NCBI GenBank assembly: GCA_003508835.1
Contig: PUFA01000673.1
Span: 1 to 64,000, forward strand
Direction: 5' to 3'
Length of the DNA: 64,000 bases
Source: Eonycteris spelaea
Lineage: Eukaryota > Chordata > Mammalia > Chiroptera > Pteropodidae
The translations under genes and the position numbers were made by a program. Under the pieces are notes generated by a model. That model did not search any database. It saw nothing but the letters and a program-made list of their open reading frames with translations, and had not been told where the DNA came from. Positions within the stretch are counted from its first letter, which is position 1; the number at the start of each line of letters is the position of its first letter. Positions 24,011-36,715 of this stretch are shown here, one piece after another.

Positions 24011-24590
24011 TAAAACAGCACTCATGGGGTCCCAGCTGAATACAAAAATTTTTTTTCATATTAACATAAAGGTAATCATCTGGGCAGAATGACAGAGTGT
24101 CATCGCCCTGCCACTAGACTCAAGATTTAGGTCCAGTTTCAAAAGCCATCTGATAGCTAGTTATGCCAAGGTATCCTCAAGAAAGGATTTGGAAACACAC
24201 ACAAAAAAAGAAAAGTAGAAATTTACATTATTTTCTGGCATAGCATATCTTTGTCATAAGTCACAAATAAGAAAAACAGTAATGTAAAGTACCATTTTTA
24301 TTAAATATCACTCAGCATTCATGCTTTCATCATTCTGATGTTTGGAGAGGGATAAAATTGGCTGATAGTCCAAGAATCAGTATGCATACCCAGTGCAGTA
24401 TTAGTGTGGCAGCTATGGAAAACCTAAGAAAAGTAAGGCAAAATCAGAAAGAAAATTAATTCACATATAACAAGCAAGCAACTCTGCTATCTTGATCACT
24501 CGGAAGGATTAGTAAAATTCAAATAAATTACATTTTTTCAAACAAGTAGCCTAAAGGTTTTTTTTGTTTACTTTTTTTTGTTAAATTGTG

Positions 24591-24621
<31 letters not shown>

Positions 24622-25290
24622 GTGTGTGTGGTGTGTGTGGAGAGAGAGGGAGAGAGGGAGGGGGCAGAGAGAGAGAGAATAAAAGCAAACAAATTTCTAA
24701 TATATGTATTCGAATAAAGAAGCACTTGATTTAATTCTGTGAGAGTAGGGGTGAATTCTGTGAGAGAAATGATCAAAAAAAATTAAGAGAGCAGCTATAA
24801 TTTACCATGGCACATTTACAAAAATAGGGCTGGGGAAGAGTCTGAGAACTTGATTACATTGAATATTAGAAAACAAATACAGACACATTCATCCCAACTT
24901 AGGTATAGATTAGAAGAACTGATTTAGCTTTAAGATTCAGAAAACAGAATTTGTTGTAAGATTTTGTTCTGTTCCAACAGGAATACAAAGCAATCTGTGA
25001 TGAGAACTGGAAGGATATGGATAATTTTTGTTAACACTATATATGTATAATTTTGAAATGGTAGTTTAAACAAAAATCTAAAAGTCAATTTGTGATCTGT
25101 TTGTTTGTTTGTTTGTTTGTTTTGGTTTATCATGTCAAAAATATTCAACTAGACTTACAATGGAAGAAGGAACAGATTTACCCTCTTAACCTAACAAAAA
25201 TAAATAAAAAATTAAGGAATGTTTTTCAGAAATCTGACAAGAGGCAATGTAAAATAGTTACTTCTGAAAGAAAGGGGAAAATGATATATA
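24011..25290. other. Unique-looking DNA with three microsatellites
   Basis: No gene or transposable element recognised. It contains a (TG)n block with GGTG interruptions at about 24587-24640, a GA-rich block at 24640-24680, and (GTTT)n at about 25098-25122. Confidence 0.5.
24587..24680. repeat. (TG)n then (GA)n compound microsatellite
   Basis: A TG run with regular GGTG interruptions passes into AGAGAGGG units. The 82-codon minus-strand frame here is its translation. Confidence 0.95.
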
Positions 25291-25299
25291 AGCCCTATA

Positions 25300-26141
25300 A
25301 TTGTCCTAGCTTACTGTATGAGATTTTTCAGGCTCTTGCACAGGGACAGGGGACCCAAAACAGAGCCTGACAGTTTTCTAGAGTTGAGTCAAATTTATCA
25401 TTCAGAGAAATCATGGGCAGGTAGAATTCATAGGACAGAATACCATAGAGGAGAGAGCTACCTAAAAAAAAGTTCTGAGATCTACAAGAAGATTTCTTAT
25501 GAGGTTTTGACTATATACACAACTGCACATCCAGAAACTTTTGAGTGGGGGGAACCACTCAAAAGTAGTAGGCATAAAAACTCCTGGACCTCAAAATAGT
25601 CTGAAATAATCATGTTCCATTAAAGCCAGATTCGCAAGACCTTCTAAAATCTAGGGAATCAAGTAGAATCCTCAGAGGGTATCTGTATCAGCCTTAGCTG
25701 GAGACTATCCGGTTCTGCTTAACAAAATTTAAAAGCAGCACACAAAAGGACCAAAATATTTCCAGGTAACTTACCTGCACCCCAGAACAAAGTTCTAAAT
25801 TTATTTAAAGGAATGCTGAAGTATCTAGCACTAATGATATAAAATTTCACAATGTTAGCATCTAATTGAAAATAAGCAGGCATACAAAGAAGCAGGAAAT
25901 ATGATTTTTAATGATAAAAACAACCAGTGAAAGGACAGAGATCAGCACATGAAGCAGATAATATACTTAGATACTTAGTAGAAAAAGACATTAAAATAGC
26001 TATTGTAAATATTAATAGTTATGCTCAAGAAGGTAGAGAAAAGCACATACATATAATGACAGATATGAAAAAATATAAAAATAACCCAAATTGAAAAATC
26101 CTAGAGATGAAAAACACAAGATTGAATTAAAAAATACACTT
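25300..26141 (+). mobile_element. Old L1 5' segment (plus), left half of a split element
   Basis: A 5' UTR-like region is followed at 25850-26140 by 'gcaggcatacaaagaagcag', 'tagaaaaagacattaaaata' and 'aaattgaaaaatcctagaga'. This is the same old family as 7665-8960. It stops at the target site of the younger L1 and resumes at 32739. Confidence 0.75.
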
Positions 26142-26839
26142 AAGAAATAGACAAAGGTTTGAGAGGAAGATGGAGGACTGGGTAAAAGCAGGGATTGCCT
26201 CCTTCAGGTGTGCATTGAAATTACAATCAAATTAATAAAATAATTAATATGGAGGGTCACCTGAAGTCCAACTGACCATAATGCATACATATGATAATAT
26301 AAAGAAAGAGCCACATTGAGGCCAGTAGGAGGGGAAAAATCATGAATCGTACTGGACCCACACCTGCGACTGGTGGAGGAAACCGGAGGGAGAATAAGTC
26401 TGCAGAGGGCTTTCCTGAAGGAGAAAGGTCCCACCTCATTCTGGGAGCTCTCCAGCCCAGGGTCCCCAGCTCTGGGAAGAAGAGTTTCCAAAAACTCTGA
26501 CTGTCAAATCAGAAAAGTTTCTGGCCATCTGGATGAGACAGAAGGAGACTGAATCAATAGACACCCCTTTAAAAGGGCTCGCACACAGGCTCTCTCACCT
26601 GTGGACACTCACCTGGGGCACCAGTTGGTGGGTGAAAGGCTAGAGCAAGATTCATGACAGGGAAAGACTGAATTACCTGTGCCAGAACAAGGTCTAGATA
26701 GGCAGCCACCATTGTGGCCTTAGGCCCCTATACAGGGCAATTTACAGACCACGCCCAGCTTACCCATGCAGATACTTCCCACATGGTCAATTCAGAAGCT
26801 GCACAGGCAACAAAAATTTGTTTAGAATAGTGAATGCAT

Positions 26840-27800
26840 TGGGGGGAAATCAGTTATGGGCAGATCTCTGCTGACTGCAAAAGCTGCAATATTGTGTGAG
26901 GGAACTGAAGGAGTCTGTGAGACTGCCCCAGACAACAGCTGGTCTTACTATGATCAATAAATACAGTGGAAATGCAATACACAGGCACAGAAGTTGTAAA
27001 CCTGAGTCTGTAATTGGCCTGACAGTCCTTGAGTCTCTGAATTCCTGCTTCACACAAGTCACAAAGTGCTTGCAGCCCATTGACAAGCAGCCACAGCCAC
27101 CCTGCCCTTCTCTGGGGTTGTGCAGTCTGCACGGGCAACATACCTTGGCTAGCACGGTAAGCACATTTCAAAAAAAAATGTGGGAATATCGCTGTCACTG
27201 GCAAAAACTGCAATACCTCTTGAGGGACCACAAGGGGTCTGTGGCACCACCTCCAGACTACATCTTGTCTTCTTCGTGATCTGTTACTACTGGAGGAACA
27301 CGCAGACACAAAAGTTGTGTAAAACTGAGACCATTTTGGCCTGATGGCCCTTCACTTCTTGAGATCCTGCCCTATCCAACATGAAAACTTCACGCTGCAC
27401 ATTAACAGGAAGCTGCCTCTGTCCTGGGTGGTGCATGCTGTGTAGTCAACAGACTGCAGCCAGTGAAGTGAGAAAACTTCAAGGGAAAACAGTGACAGGA
27501 AGATTACTGCTGCTGGTATAAGATACAGTAGATCTCAGGGATTTTGAGGGCTATCACAGATGAACAATAGTTTCATGCAGTGATATCTAACTTTGGTGGG
27601 AATTCATAGTCCCAGAGCTGGCAGCAACTCTGGTGCTTTTTAGGCCTGACATCCCCATGCATCATGAGAAAGACACCCCACCTAACCCACAATTATCTGT
27701 GGCAAGCCTGCTCCCAGGCACACAGCCAATCCTGTGCTTTCCTTGGAAACATGAAATTCCAACAGCAAAACAACAGCACTCTGTCGGCTCACACAAAGCC
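26840..27800 (+). repeat. Tandem units (about 320 bp) in the L1 5' UTR
   Basis: The phrase tgcaatattgtgtgaggga at 26885 recurs as tgcaatacctcttgaggga at 27209, a spacing of 324. Each is followed by a related block (gagtctgtgagactgcccca and gggtctgtggcaccacctcc). A more decayed third unit starts near 27484. The same units, reversed, form a longer array at 62106-63700. Confidence 0.75.
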
Positions 27801-28783
27801 CATTTAATCCAGGAGATAGATTTCAGTGGCAGGCACACAAACTCATATTCATGAGCTTCAGTAATTCTTGCACAGAGCTCAGGTGTTTTGCAAGGCCCCG
27901 AGGTGGGTAGCATTTGGCTTTGCTACAATTGGAAACTTGTATAGGGAGCCACAAAGACAGAGCTGACACATGTAAACTGACACTACAGTGGTAGGGGGAC
28001 ATTTTACACTCATAGATTCAGGAGATTCCCAGGGTCTCTGCACACCACCCAATAAGCATGTGACACAGAGGCTCTCCAGTTTCAGAAACTTTCCAGCAAC
28101 TGACAGGCAGTATCAGGCCTGAGCACAGGTCCATCTGCTAAACAGCCCTAGGCAGGTACACAAGATAACTGGACTGCAGCCTACATCATTGTCTCTTCTT
28201 TTCCATTTTGATAAGATCCAGCATAGGCAACAACCATCTGAGGATGGTTTTGTACCTCCCACCAGGTAACCGTGAGCAAATCAAAAGGAGCAGCTCACTT
28301 GGCCTACCACTGGGGAGCCCCTCCAAAGGGGCCACGAACCAACACACGAGAGGCTGGCACTAGACACACAAAAGGCAAACTCCTGACTAGTCCCATAAGT
28401 GGTACACCAAAAGGGTGGTCTCAACAAGTATAAGACTGCAAGGCCAAATCCCACACCGTGGGATAAACCGCCATACTCTAATGGGTCAGCCAATCCCACA
28501 GTTAGTCAGTCTGAGCATTAATCCCATACACTGATGTACTAACAACCAATAAAGACTTGGCATCAACAGAAGATCATAAAACCCACACAAAGATCACATC
28601 CAGAGCCCTTGGTATACGGAGAATCAGAGAGAGTGCACTGCTGGGCCACACAGGACACCTTCCACATGAGGCAATCTGACCAAGGCAAAAGAGATGAAAA
28701 AATATTCCTGACAATATAGAAATGAATACAGAGAGGCTAATGAGAAATAAATAATAAATAAATAATTAATAATAATAATAAAA

Positions 28784-29640
28784 ATGCCAAAAGAATGAAA
28801 CAAAAGGAGAAAAATCCAGAAAATAAGCTAAATGAAATGGAGGCAAGCAACCTACCAAAGATAGAGTTCAAAATAATGTTTAAGAGCTCAATGGAACTTA
28901 GGGAGAAATGGATGAGCACAATGAGAACCTCAGAAAAGAGACAATAAACATAAAAAGAGACATAGAAACCATAAAAAGAAACCAGGTCCGAAATGAAGAA
29001 TACAATAACTGAAAAAGAATACACTAGAAAGATTCAATAGTAGATTGGATAAAGAAGATCGAATCAGTGAACTTGAACAACAAGGTAGGCAGATACAAGG
29101 AATCAGCACAACAAAAAAAAATAAATAAAATTAGGATAGTTTAAGAGACGACTCCTGGGATGACATGAAGCCTAACATATCCAGATCATAGGAGTACCTG
29201 AAGGAGAAGAGAGAGAGCAAGGGTTTTAGACTCTATTTGAAAAAAAAACCAAAAAATAATGAACAGAAAATTCCCTAATCTAGCAAAAGGAATTAGACAT
29301 ACAAGTTTCAGAAGCACAAAGAGTTCAGAAGAAGAAGAATTCAAAAAGACCCACACCAAGACACATCATCATTAAAATGCCAAATTTCAAAGACAAAGAG
29401 ATTCTTAAAAGCAGCAAGAGAAAGGCAGCTAGTTACTTAAAAGGGTACCGCCCCATAAGAATGTCCTGCTGATTTTCCAATGGAAATTGTGGCAGGTCAG
29501 AAGGGACTGACAATTTCAAGTTATGAAAACAAGAATCTACAACCATGAATACTCACTCAGTAAGCTTTCAATTAAAATAGAAGGCGAGATGAATAACTTC
29601 CCAGACAGGGAAAGCTTAGAGAATTCATCACCAACAAGCC
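28784..29640 (+). pseudogene. L1 ORF1 pseudogene (copy 3)
   Basis: It begins with an ATG followed by MPKE and a stop, then Lys/Glu/Met-rich broken frames of the coiled-coil part (for example after 28800 and 29040), and later a segment around 'caaaaagacccacaccaaga', 'cacatcatcattaaaatgcc' and 'gcagcaagagaaag', which matches the RNA-binding part of L1 ORF1. Frames are closed. Confidence 0.7.
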
Positions 29641-29681
29641 AGTTTACAAGAAATGTTAAAGGGATTTCTGTAAAAGAATAG

Positions 29682-29707
29682 AAAGAAAGAAAGAAAGAAA
29701 GAAAGAA

Positions 29708-29743
<36 letters not shown>

Positions 29744-29744
29744 A
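29682..29744. repeat. (GAAA)n microsatellite between L1 ORF1 and ORF2
   Basis: About 60 bases of GAAA with one GAAAA slip, some 40-100 bases upstream of the ORF2 start in copy 3. Confidence 0.95.
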
Positions 29745-29783
29745 CAAGTGCAAATGCAAAAATGGTGCAAACTATAACTCAAT

Positions 29784-31400
29784 AACTCAATAATAACTTT
29801 AAAATGTAAATGAATTAAAGCTCCAATTTAAAAGAATAGGGTATCTCCAATGGATAAGAAAATATAAGACCCACGCATATGCTATCTACAAGAGGCCCAC
29901 TTCAAATCAAATTACACTCACATGAGAATGAAAAAAGATATTTCACACAAATGAAAGTAAAAAAAAATAAATAAATAAAAGCTGGGGTAACAATACTTAT
30001 ATCACACAAAATAGACTTTTAAAACAAAATGCTATAATAAGAGACCAGAAGGGCATTACATAATGATAAAGGGATCAATAAATCAAGAGGTGTATACATA
30101 GTAACAATTACTCACCCAACATAGAAGCACTTACATACATAAAGAAATTGTTGGCTGACATAAAAAGAGAGATCACCATAATATAATACTTAATAGTTGG
30201 AAAACTTTAACACTCCATTGACACCAATGGACAGATTTTCCAGGCAAAAAATCAACAAGGAAATAATGGACATAAAAGACACAATGGACCAGATGGATCT
30301 AATAGCTATTTTGAGAGCATTCACCCCAAAGCAGGAAAATATATATTTTTTCAAGTGCGCATGGAACATTTTCAAAGATAGACCACATGTTAGGACACAA
30401 AACCGATAAGGATGCCCACTTTCACCACTCCTCTTTAACATTGTATTGGAAATTTAGCCACAGCAATAAGACAAGAAAGAGAAACAGATATCTGAATTGA
30501 AAAGGAAGAAGTAAATTCTCATTATTTCCAGATGACATACACTATAGATAGAGAACCCTAAATATTCCACCATAAACACGTTAGAACTGATTAATGAATT
30601 CAGTAAAGTAGCAGGTTAAAAATTAATATTCAGAAGTCAGTGGTATTTTTATACCCATGATGAACTTTCATAAAGAGAAATTAAGAAAACAATCTCATTT
30701 ACAATTGCATAAAAAACTATAAAATACTTTGGGAATCAAATTAACCAAGAAAGTAAAAGACCTGTTCTCAGAGAATTAGAAGTAACTGAAAAAGTAATTT
30801 AAGAAGATACAAATAAATGGAGTATATACGTGCTCATGAGTAGGAAGAATCAACATTGTTAAAATGGCCATACTATACCCAAAGCATCTATAAATTCAAT
30901 GCAATCCCTATCAATGACATTTTTCAGACACTGAGAACAAATCATTCTAAAATTTAATGAAACCATAAAAGACCCTGAATAGTCATGGCAATCTTGATAA
31001 AGATTGATATCAAACTATACTACAAGGCTACAGTAATCAAAACAGCATGGTACTGGCATAAAAACAGATACTTTGATCAATAGAACAGTATAGGAGCCCA
31101 GAAATAAATACATACCTATACGTTCACTAATATATGATAATGAGGCAGGAACAACCACTGGTAAAAACAGTCTATTCAATAACAGGTACTGGGAAAATTG
31201 GACAGATAAATGCAAAAAAAAAAAAGGAAAAAAAAAGAAAAAAAGAAAAAAGACTCTGGACCATTTTCATACACCACATACAAGTTTTAGAATCAAAATG
31301 GATTAAATACTTGAATGTAAGACCCAAAACCATAAAACTTCTAGAAGGAAATATAGGAAGTAAATTCTCTGGTAGTGCTAACAGAAATTTCCATATATAT

Positions 31401-31445
<45 letters not shown>

Positions 31446-31512
31446 TCCACACACACACACATATTATATATATACACACACACACACATATATATATATT
31501 ACACACAACACA

Positions 31513-31546
<34 letters not shown>

Positions 31547-32470
31547 TATATTTATGGGAAGGGAAAGGGAAACTAAAGAAAAAGAAACAAATGGGACTAC
31601 CTAAAACTAAAAAAGGTTTTGTACAGCAAAGGAAACCAAAACAAAACAAAAATAAAACCTAGATAACGGGAGAAGATAGTTGCATATGATACATCTGATA
31701 AGAGATTAATATCCAAAATATATAAAGAATTATATAAATAACTCATACAACCAACAACAACAACAACAACAAACAAACCAACAATCCAATTTTAAAAATG
31801 GACAGAAGAACTGTATAGATATTTTCCAAAGAGGAAATACAGATTGTCAATAAATATATAAAAAGATGCTCAAGGTCACTCATCATCAGATAAATTATAA
31901 ATTAAAACCACAATGAGATATTGCCTGACACCTGCCAGAATGGTTATCATCAATAAATCAAAGAACAACAAATATTGGCGAGGATGTGATGAAAAGGGAA
32001 CCCTTTTTATACATTGTTGGTGAGATTGTAAACTGGTTAACCACTATGGAAAACAGTCTGGAGGTTACTCAAAAATTTAAAAATGGATCGTCCTTTTGAC
32101 CCAGCAATTCACTTCTGGGTATTTATCCAAAGAAAATCAAAAGAATAATTCGTAAAGATCTATGCACCCCAATATTCATGGCAGCACAATTTACAATAAC
32201 CAAGATATGGAAGCAAGCTATATGCTCATAATAGATAATTGGATAAAGAAGTTACGGTTCATATACAATGGAATATTACTCAGTCATTAAAAAAATGAAA
32301 TCCTACCATTCGCAATGACATGGATGGACCTAGAAGTTATTATGCTCAGTGAAATAAGTCAGGTAGAGAAAGATAAATGCCATATAATTTGACTTATTTG
32401 CGGAATCTAAGGAACATAAAGAACAAACGAATCAAAAACAGACTCACAAATAGAGGACAATCTGGTGACG
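29784..32470 (+). pseudogene. L1 ORF2 pseudogene with ~1.1 kb internal deletion
   Basis: The ORF2 start is recognisable from broken frames reading like 'TLKCK..IKAPI' and 'DPRICYLQEAHF' (the normal motif is CLQETH). The endonuclease C-terminal part NFNTPLTPMDRFSRQKINKE is open at 30203-30262. At about 30408 the sequence jumps from the end of the endonuclease to the RT palm ('gatgcccactttcaccactc'). The active-site box at 30525-30536 reads Phe-Pro-Asp-Asp instead of Phe-Ala-Asp-Asp. About 2.7 kb remains of the usual 3.8 kb. Confidence 0.85.
31400..31550. repeat. (TA)n/(CA)n compound microsatellite inside L1 copy 3
   Basis: TA and CA alternation with several phase changes, about 150 bases, interrupting the C-terminal part of ORF2. 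The overlapping open frames (Tyr/Ile and His/Thr repeats) are artefacts. Confidence 0.95.
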
Positions 32471-32738
32471 GAAGAAAGGAGGTGTGTAGCAGGGGCTGAA
32501 AGAATGGGGTGAAGGATTAAAGAAGTACAAATTGTAGTTTATAGAGGGTTACTTGATGAGGAGTACAGCACACAGGAGAGCAGTTAGCATTAATGTAATA
32601 GCTAGGTGGAGAGCCGGAGAGAGAAAAAGAGCAATTAGGAGGATCATTTTATTAACTATATAAATGTTTAACCAACGTCTTGTATACTTGAAACTAATAA
32701 TAAAATACATTTTAATGTAAAAAAAAGAAAATACATTT

Positions 32739-33690
32739 GATGGTATTAATAGATTAAGCCCTGCAAAAAAAAATAGTAAATTAAAGGCATTAGCAGTAGA
32801 AGCTATCAAAAATGAAAAAAAAAAAAAAACAGGTAAAATGATGGCAAGAAAAAAGCACAGACCCTCAGAAAGCTGTGAGGAAACATGAGATGTTGAAAAA
32901 AGTGAGATTGTCCACTCTCGCTACTTCTATTTACATTTTCACTACAGGTTTGTATCAGTACAATAATGAAAGCAAAAGAAATTAAAAAAAAAAAGGATGA
33001 AGTAACTCTCTTTATCTGCATATGTCACGATCATTTATGTAGAAAACCTTAAGGAATGTACAAAAATGGTTAGGATATGAATTAATCTTTTAGGAAATCA
33101 ATGAACTCATTATACATAATTTGGCAGTTTCTTTAAAATTTTAAACATAATCTACCAAATGATCCAGCCATTGCACTCCTAGAGGCATATTCTCAAAAGA
33201 CCTGTACATGGATGCCTATTTGCATTAAAAAAAAAAGGAAGAAAGAGAGGAAGAAGAAAGCAAGCAAACCAAGGAAGCAAACAAATGCCCATCAATATAG
33301 ATGGATAAACCAATGGTATGTCCACAGAGTGGAATTATACTCAGCAGCGAAAGCTACAACATGGAGAAGTTTTTAATTATGCTGAAAACAGAAGTCAGAC
33401 AAAAATGAGTACATACTGTATAAAGTCATTTGTTTGAAACCTCATAAAACTTAAACTTATCTATAATGACAAAGCAGATCAGTGGTGGCCTATGGATGGG
33501 ACAGCAAAAGAGGGAGGGGATTACAAAGAGAAAAGGGAAGCTTTTAGATATAATATATTTGTACATTGTTTTGATTGTGGTGGTAGTTTCATGGGTGTAT
33601 ACATAAGTCAAAACTCATCAAACTGTATAATTTTAATACTTGTAGTTTATTTTACCTACTTTAATAAAGCCATAAAAAATTAAAATTAGA
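32739..33690 (+). mobile_element. Old L1 (plus), right half of the split element
   Basis: It resumes exactly where 26141 stopped: 'gatggtattaatagattaag' continues the old L1 phrase that precedes the target site. From 33150 it shows ORF2 C-terminal wording ('tgatccagccattgcactcc', 'acaaatgcccatcaatatag') and an old 3' UTR ending near 'taataaagccataaaa'. The stretch between is internally deleted relative to a full L1. Confidence 0.75.
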
Positions 33691-34429
33691 CATTCCAATT
33701 ATACTTCCTGTGTTATGTAGTTAAGCTTCTCTCGTAAGCTACGAATGAAGGGAATGGTATATGTTGATTTGGTCTCACTGTTAAGGAATATCATCCTGTT
33801 TTCCTCTTCTTTCAGAGTTAGTCAGACATCTGTCTCAGAGATTAGACCATTGGCCTCACTCAATTTTTTAAGGCCCTCATTCTTAATCCTCTCCTACTGA
33901 CTTCCCTTCCAACACTGGATATAGATAACCATTTTCATTCATTTATTCTTTCTTCAAGGCCATTGAAAGGGAAGCTACTAGGTTGGCAAGATTTGAGGGC
34001 AATGTCATTTTCCCCTACCTATAAATATCTCCCCCTTTGAACTTTGTCTTTTCCTTCATTTTCCTTTGAAATTATCAGCATTCTAAATACTTGCAATTAG
34101 GCAACAATAGCTGGAGCATTTGCTTCAAAAGAACACTTTAAAAATGCTTGAGGTACCTAATTCTCTCAAATGAACACATCAGCACACATTAGTTAATTAG
34201 ATTAACTAGCTGCCCTCTTTGAAAGCACAGAGAATATCCTTTTGAGGGAATGAGGTGTAGTGCCCAGAAGTTGAATGGAGAAAATGCACATAAATGACAA
34301 GTATAAGATATAAGCAGTGGTAGGTAAGGGAAGATCGACTGAGAGGGCTGGGCCTCAAGGTCCTTTGGAAAGAGAGAGGGAAATTGTGCACTATTCATAA
34401 ATTTGCCAAGAGCAATCTTAACAAAATCT
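33691..34429. other. No recognised repeat or gene; possible conserved non-coding DNA
   Basis: The composition is less repetitive than its surroundings. The stretch 34150-34230 contains a cluster of TTAATTAG/TTAACTAG-like motifs. No coding frame with domain content; the 114-codon minus-strand frame at 34189-34533 runs into the GA repeat and is not convincing. Confidence 0.45.
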
Positions 34430-34441
34430 TTTTTTTTTTTT

Positions 34442-34515
<74 letters not shown>
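34430..34515. repeat. T-run followed by (GA)n microsatellite
   Basis: About 15 T then some 70 bases of perfect GA. Confidence 0.97.
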
Positions 34516-34517
<2 letters not shown>

Positions 34518-34860
34518 GAAAAAAATATAGCATAAAGAAGAGCTAGCTCAGAGTGCCAAGCAGCAATGAGGGTGACCCGACATTATCTTATGCTATTTCT
34601 TTTTTGCTGTATACTTTATATGTAGTTTTTGCATACAATTTTCCTCTTAATTTCTGGATTGAAAAGGAGCTCAGAGAATGAATTAAATAGGTATAACTTT
34701 AGAAAAAAAAAGACTGTAGTCTTCTATTTGTGCATATACCTCATTCATGTCCTTAAATATTGAAATTTAACAAATATATGCAGAATAGTTTCTGTATACC
34801 TGGATGCATAATTTTTTTTGTGTTTATCCATATGCATGTACATGTATTTGATTCGATTTT
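34516..34860. other. Unassigned spacer
   Basis: No feature recognised. Confidence 0.4.
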
Positions 34861-35800
34861 ACACCTTTGCTGAGATATAATTGGCATACAGCATTACATA
34901 AGTTTAAGGTATAAAGTATAATGACTTAACTTAAAATGCTGTAAAATTATTACCACCATTAAGTCTAGTTGACATCTATCATCTCCTACAGAGACAAAAA
35001 AATAATGAAAGGAAAAAAATACTTTCCTTTTGATGAGAACTCTTAGAATCTACTCCCTTAACAACTTGGAAATATGTCATACAGCAGTATTAACTCTTAG
35101 TCATCATGTTGTACATCCCTAGTACAACTGGAAGTTTTTACCTTTTGAACACTTTCATCTAATCCCCCCCTCCACCTCTGGTAATCACAAATCTGATTTA
35201 TTTTTCTATGAGTTTTTTATTTTATTTTATTTTAGATTCCACATATAAGTGATATCATATACAGTATGTGCCTGGATTATCTCACTTAAAATAATGTTCT
35301 CCAGATCTATCCATATTGTTGTAAATGACAGGATTTCCTTTTTTATGGCTGAATTTTATATATGTATATAAAAATTTTATATATGTATATGAATTTTATA
35401 TGTATATATATATATATACACACACACATTTATATAAATTAAATATATAAATTATATATACATAAATTATATATAATATATATATAATAATTATATATAT
35501 ATAAATTATATGTATATTAATATAATATATAAATTTTCATGACTTCTTTAATCATTCGTCCCTTGATCCTTGATGAACTCTTAGGCTGTTTTTATATCTT
35601 AGTGATTGTAAGTAATGCTGCTATAAACATGGGAGTGCAACTATCTCTTCTATATAGTGTTTTTGTTTCCTTCAGATATATTCCTAGTAGAGGAATTTCT
35701 GGATCATATAATAGCTCTATTTTTAATTTTTGGAGGCACTCCTATACTGTTTTTGATAGTGACTGAGGTACATGGATTTGTAATGCCAACTAAATAAATT
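34861..35800 (-). mobile_element. Old L1 3' end with internal AT expansion
   Basis: The antisense of an L1 tail: 'tgagatataattggcataca', 'cccttaacaacttggaaata', 'agattccacatataagtgat', 'tctatccatattgttgtaaa' and 'taatgctgctataaacatgg' occur in 3'-to-5' order. Between the last two the sequence is interrupted by an AT-only expansion at 35355-35540, where other L1s have a short test region. Confidence 0.8.
35355..35540. repeat. AT-rich expanded microsatellite inside an L1 tail
   Basis: Repeating TATATG, TATATA and ATATAAATT units for about 185 bases, with many short palindromes. Confidence 0.9.
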
Positions 35801-35879
35801 GAGCTTGGGCCCAAGGATCATACTGGTGGGTAATAAAGAGAAGGCTCTTCAGGTTTAGCTCCACTTGGATATCCCAGAG

Positions 35880-36707
35880 TTTTAAATATTGAGAGCTTTT
35901 ATTGTTCAAGTACACTCCTTGTGGTTTTCTTCCTAATTCACTGGCCACCTCTTTTTAGTTCCCTTTGCCAATTCTTCTTCATGCCTTCAATGTCTAAATG
36001 TTGTAAAGACTTCAAGGCTCAACTCTCTACTGATTCTATATTTACCATACCAGCAATTTAACCTAGCCTCACGGTTTTAATTTCAGCTATATGCATCCAA
36101 CTAACAAATTGATATCTCAAACCATGACCTTTCTACTGAACACCAGGCTCATACACAATTGCCCATTCAACATCTCTACACAAATGTTTAATAGCTCAGA
36201 ACAGAACTACTGAATTACTCCTTTAAATATTCACTTCCCCAAATCTTACCTTTCTGCACAAAGGTCTTCTTTCTTGCAATTGTTCAGACCAGGAACCCTG
36301 AAGTTATTCTTGACTCCTTTTTGTCTTTTTCTCTTCTGCATCTAATTCATCTTCAAATCTTATCTGTAAAGACAGATTTACTACAAAATTAATTATGCTT
36401 AACTTTTACTTGTGTGAGTCCTTTCTAAGTCCTAGAAGGAATCCTAACAACGTGATAGCTCCAAAACTTAACCGCTATTCATCTCCTCTTCTGCTACCAC
36501 CCTTTTTGAAAATATAACATCTCTCACTTGGGTTGTTATAATAGCTTCCCAACTGTTCTGATTTGATTCCACCCTTATATGCCTTATAATTGTTTCTACA
36601 CACCCTGAAGAGTACTTTTTAAAAATACATATCTAATTATAAAACTCCTTTGCTCAACCCAATGAGTTCTCATATCAATCAAAATAAAAGTTATAGCCAT
36701 TATTATT
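35880..36707 (+). mobile_element. Ancient L2-like repeat, left part
   Basis: It reads 'aaccctgaagttattcttga', 'tgggttgttataatagcttc', 'tataaaactcctttgctcaa' and 'ataaaagttatagccattat'. These are the landmarks of the L2-like family in sense order. It is cut by the hAT element and continues at 37678. The first 400 bases are assigned mainly by continuity. Confidence 0.6.
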
Positions 36708-36715
36708 GACTATTA

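Larger units (their letters stand above)
26142..32727 (+). mobile_element. L1 on the plus strand (copy 3), 6.6 kb, dead
   Basis: Bounded by an 11-bp duplication, AAAATACACTT at 26131-26141 and AAAATACATTT at 32728-32738 (one mismatch). It has an unusually long 5' UTR (26142 to about 28780), an ORF1 region (about 28784-29640), an inter-ORF GAAA repeat, an internally deleted ORF2 (about 29784-32470) and a 3' UTR ending in an A-rich tail. It belongs to a different family from copies 1 and 2: its 5' UTR matches the minus-strand sequence at 61.4-64.0 kb. It is inserted in an older L1. Confidence 0.92.

Noticed and set aside
26850..27309. Overlapping 104-151-codon frames on both strands as a GC-rich gene
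   Set aside because: They lie wholly within the 5' UTR of the plus-strand L1, and the GC content is that of the UTR.
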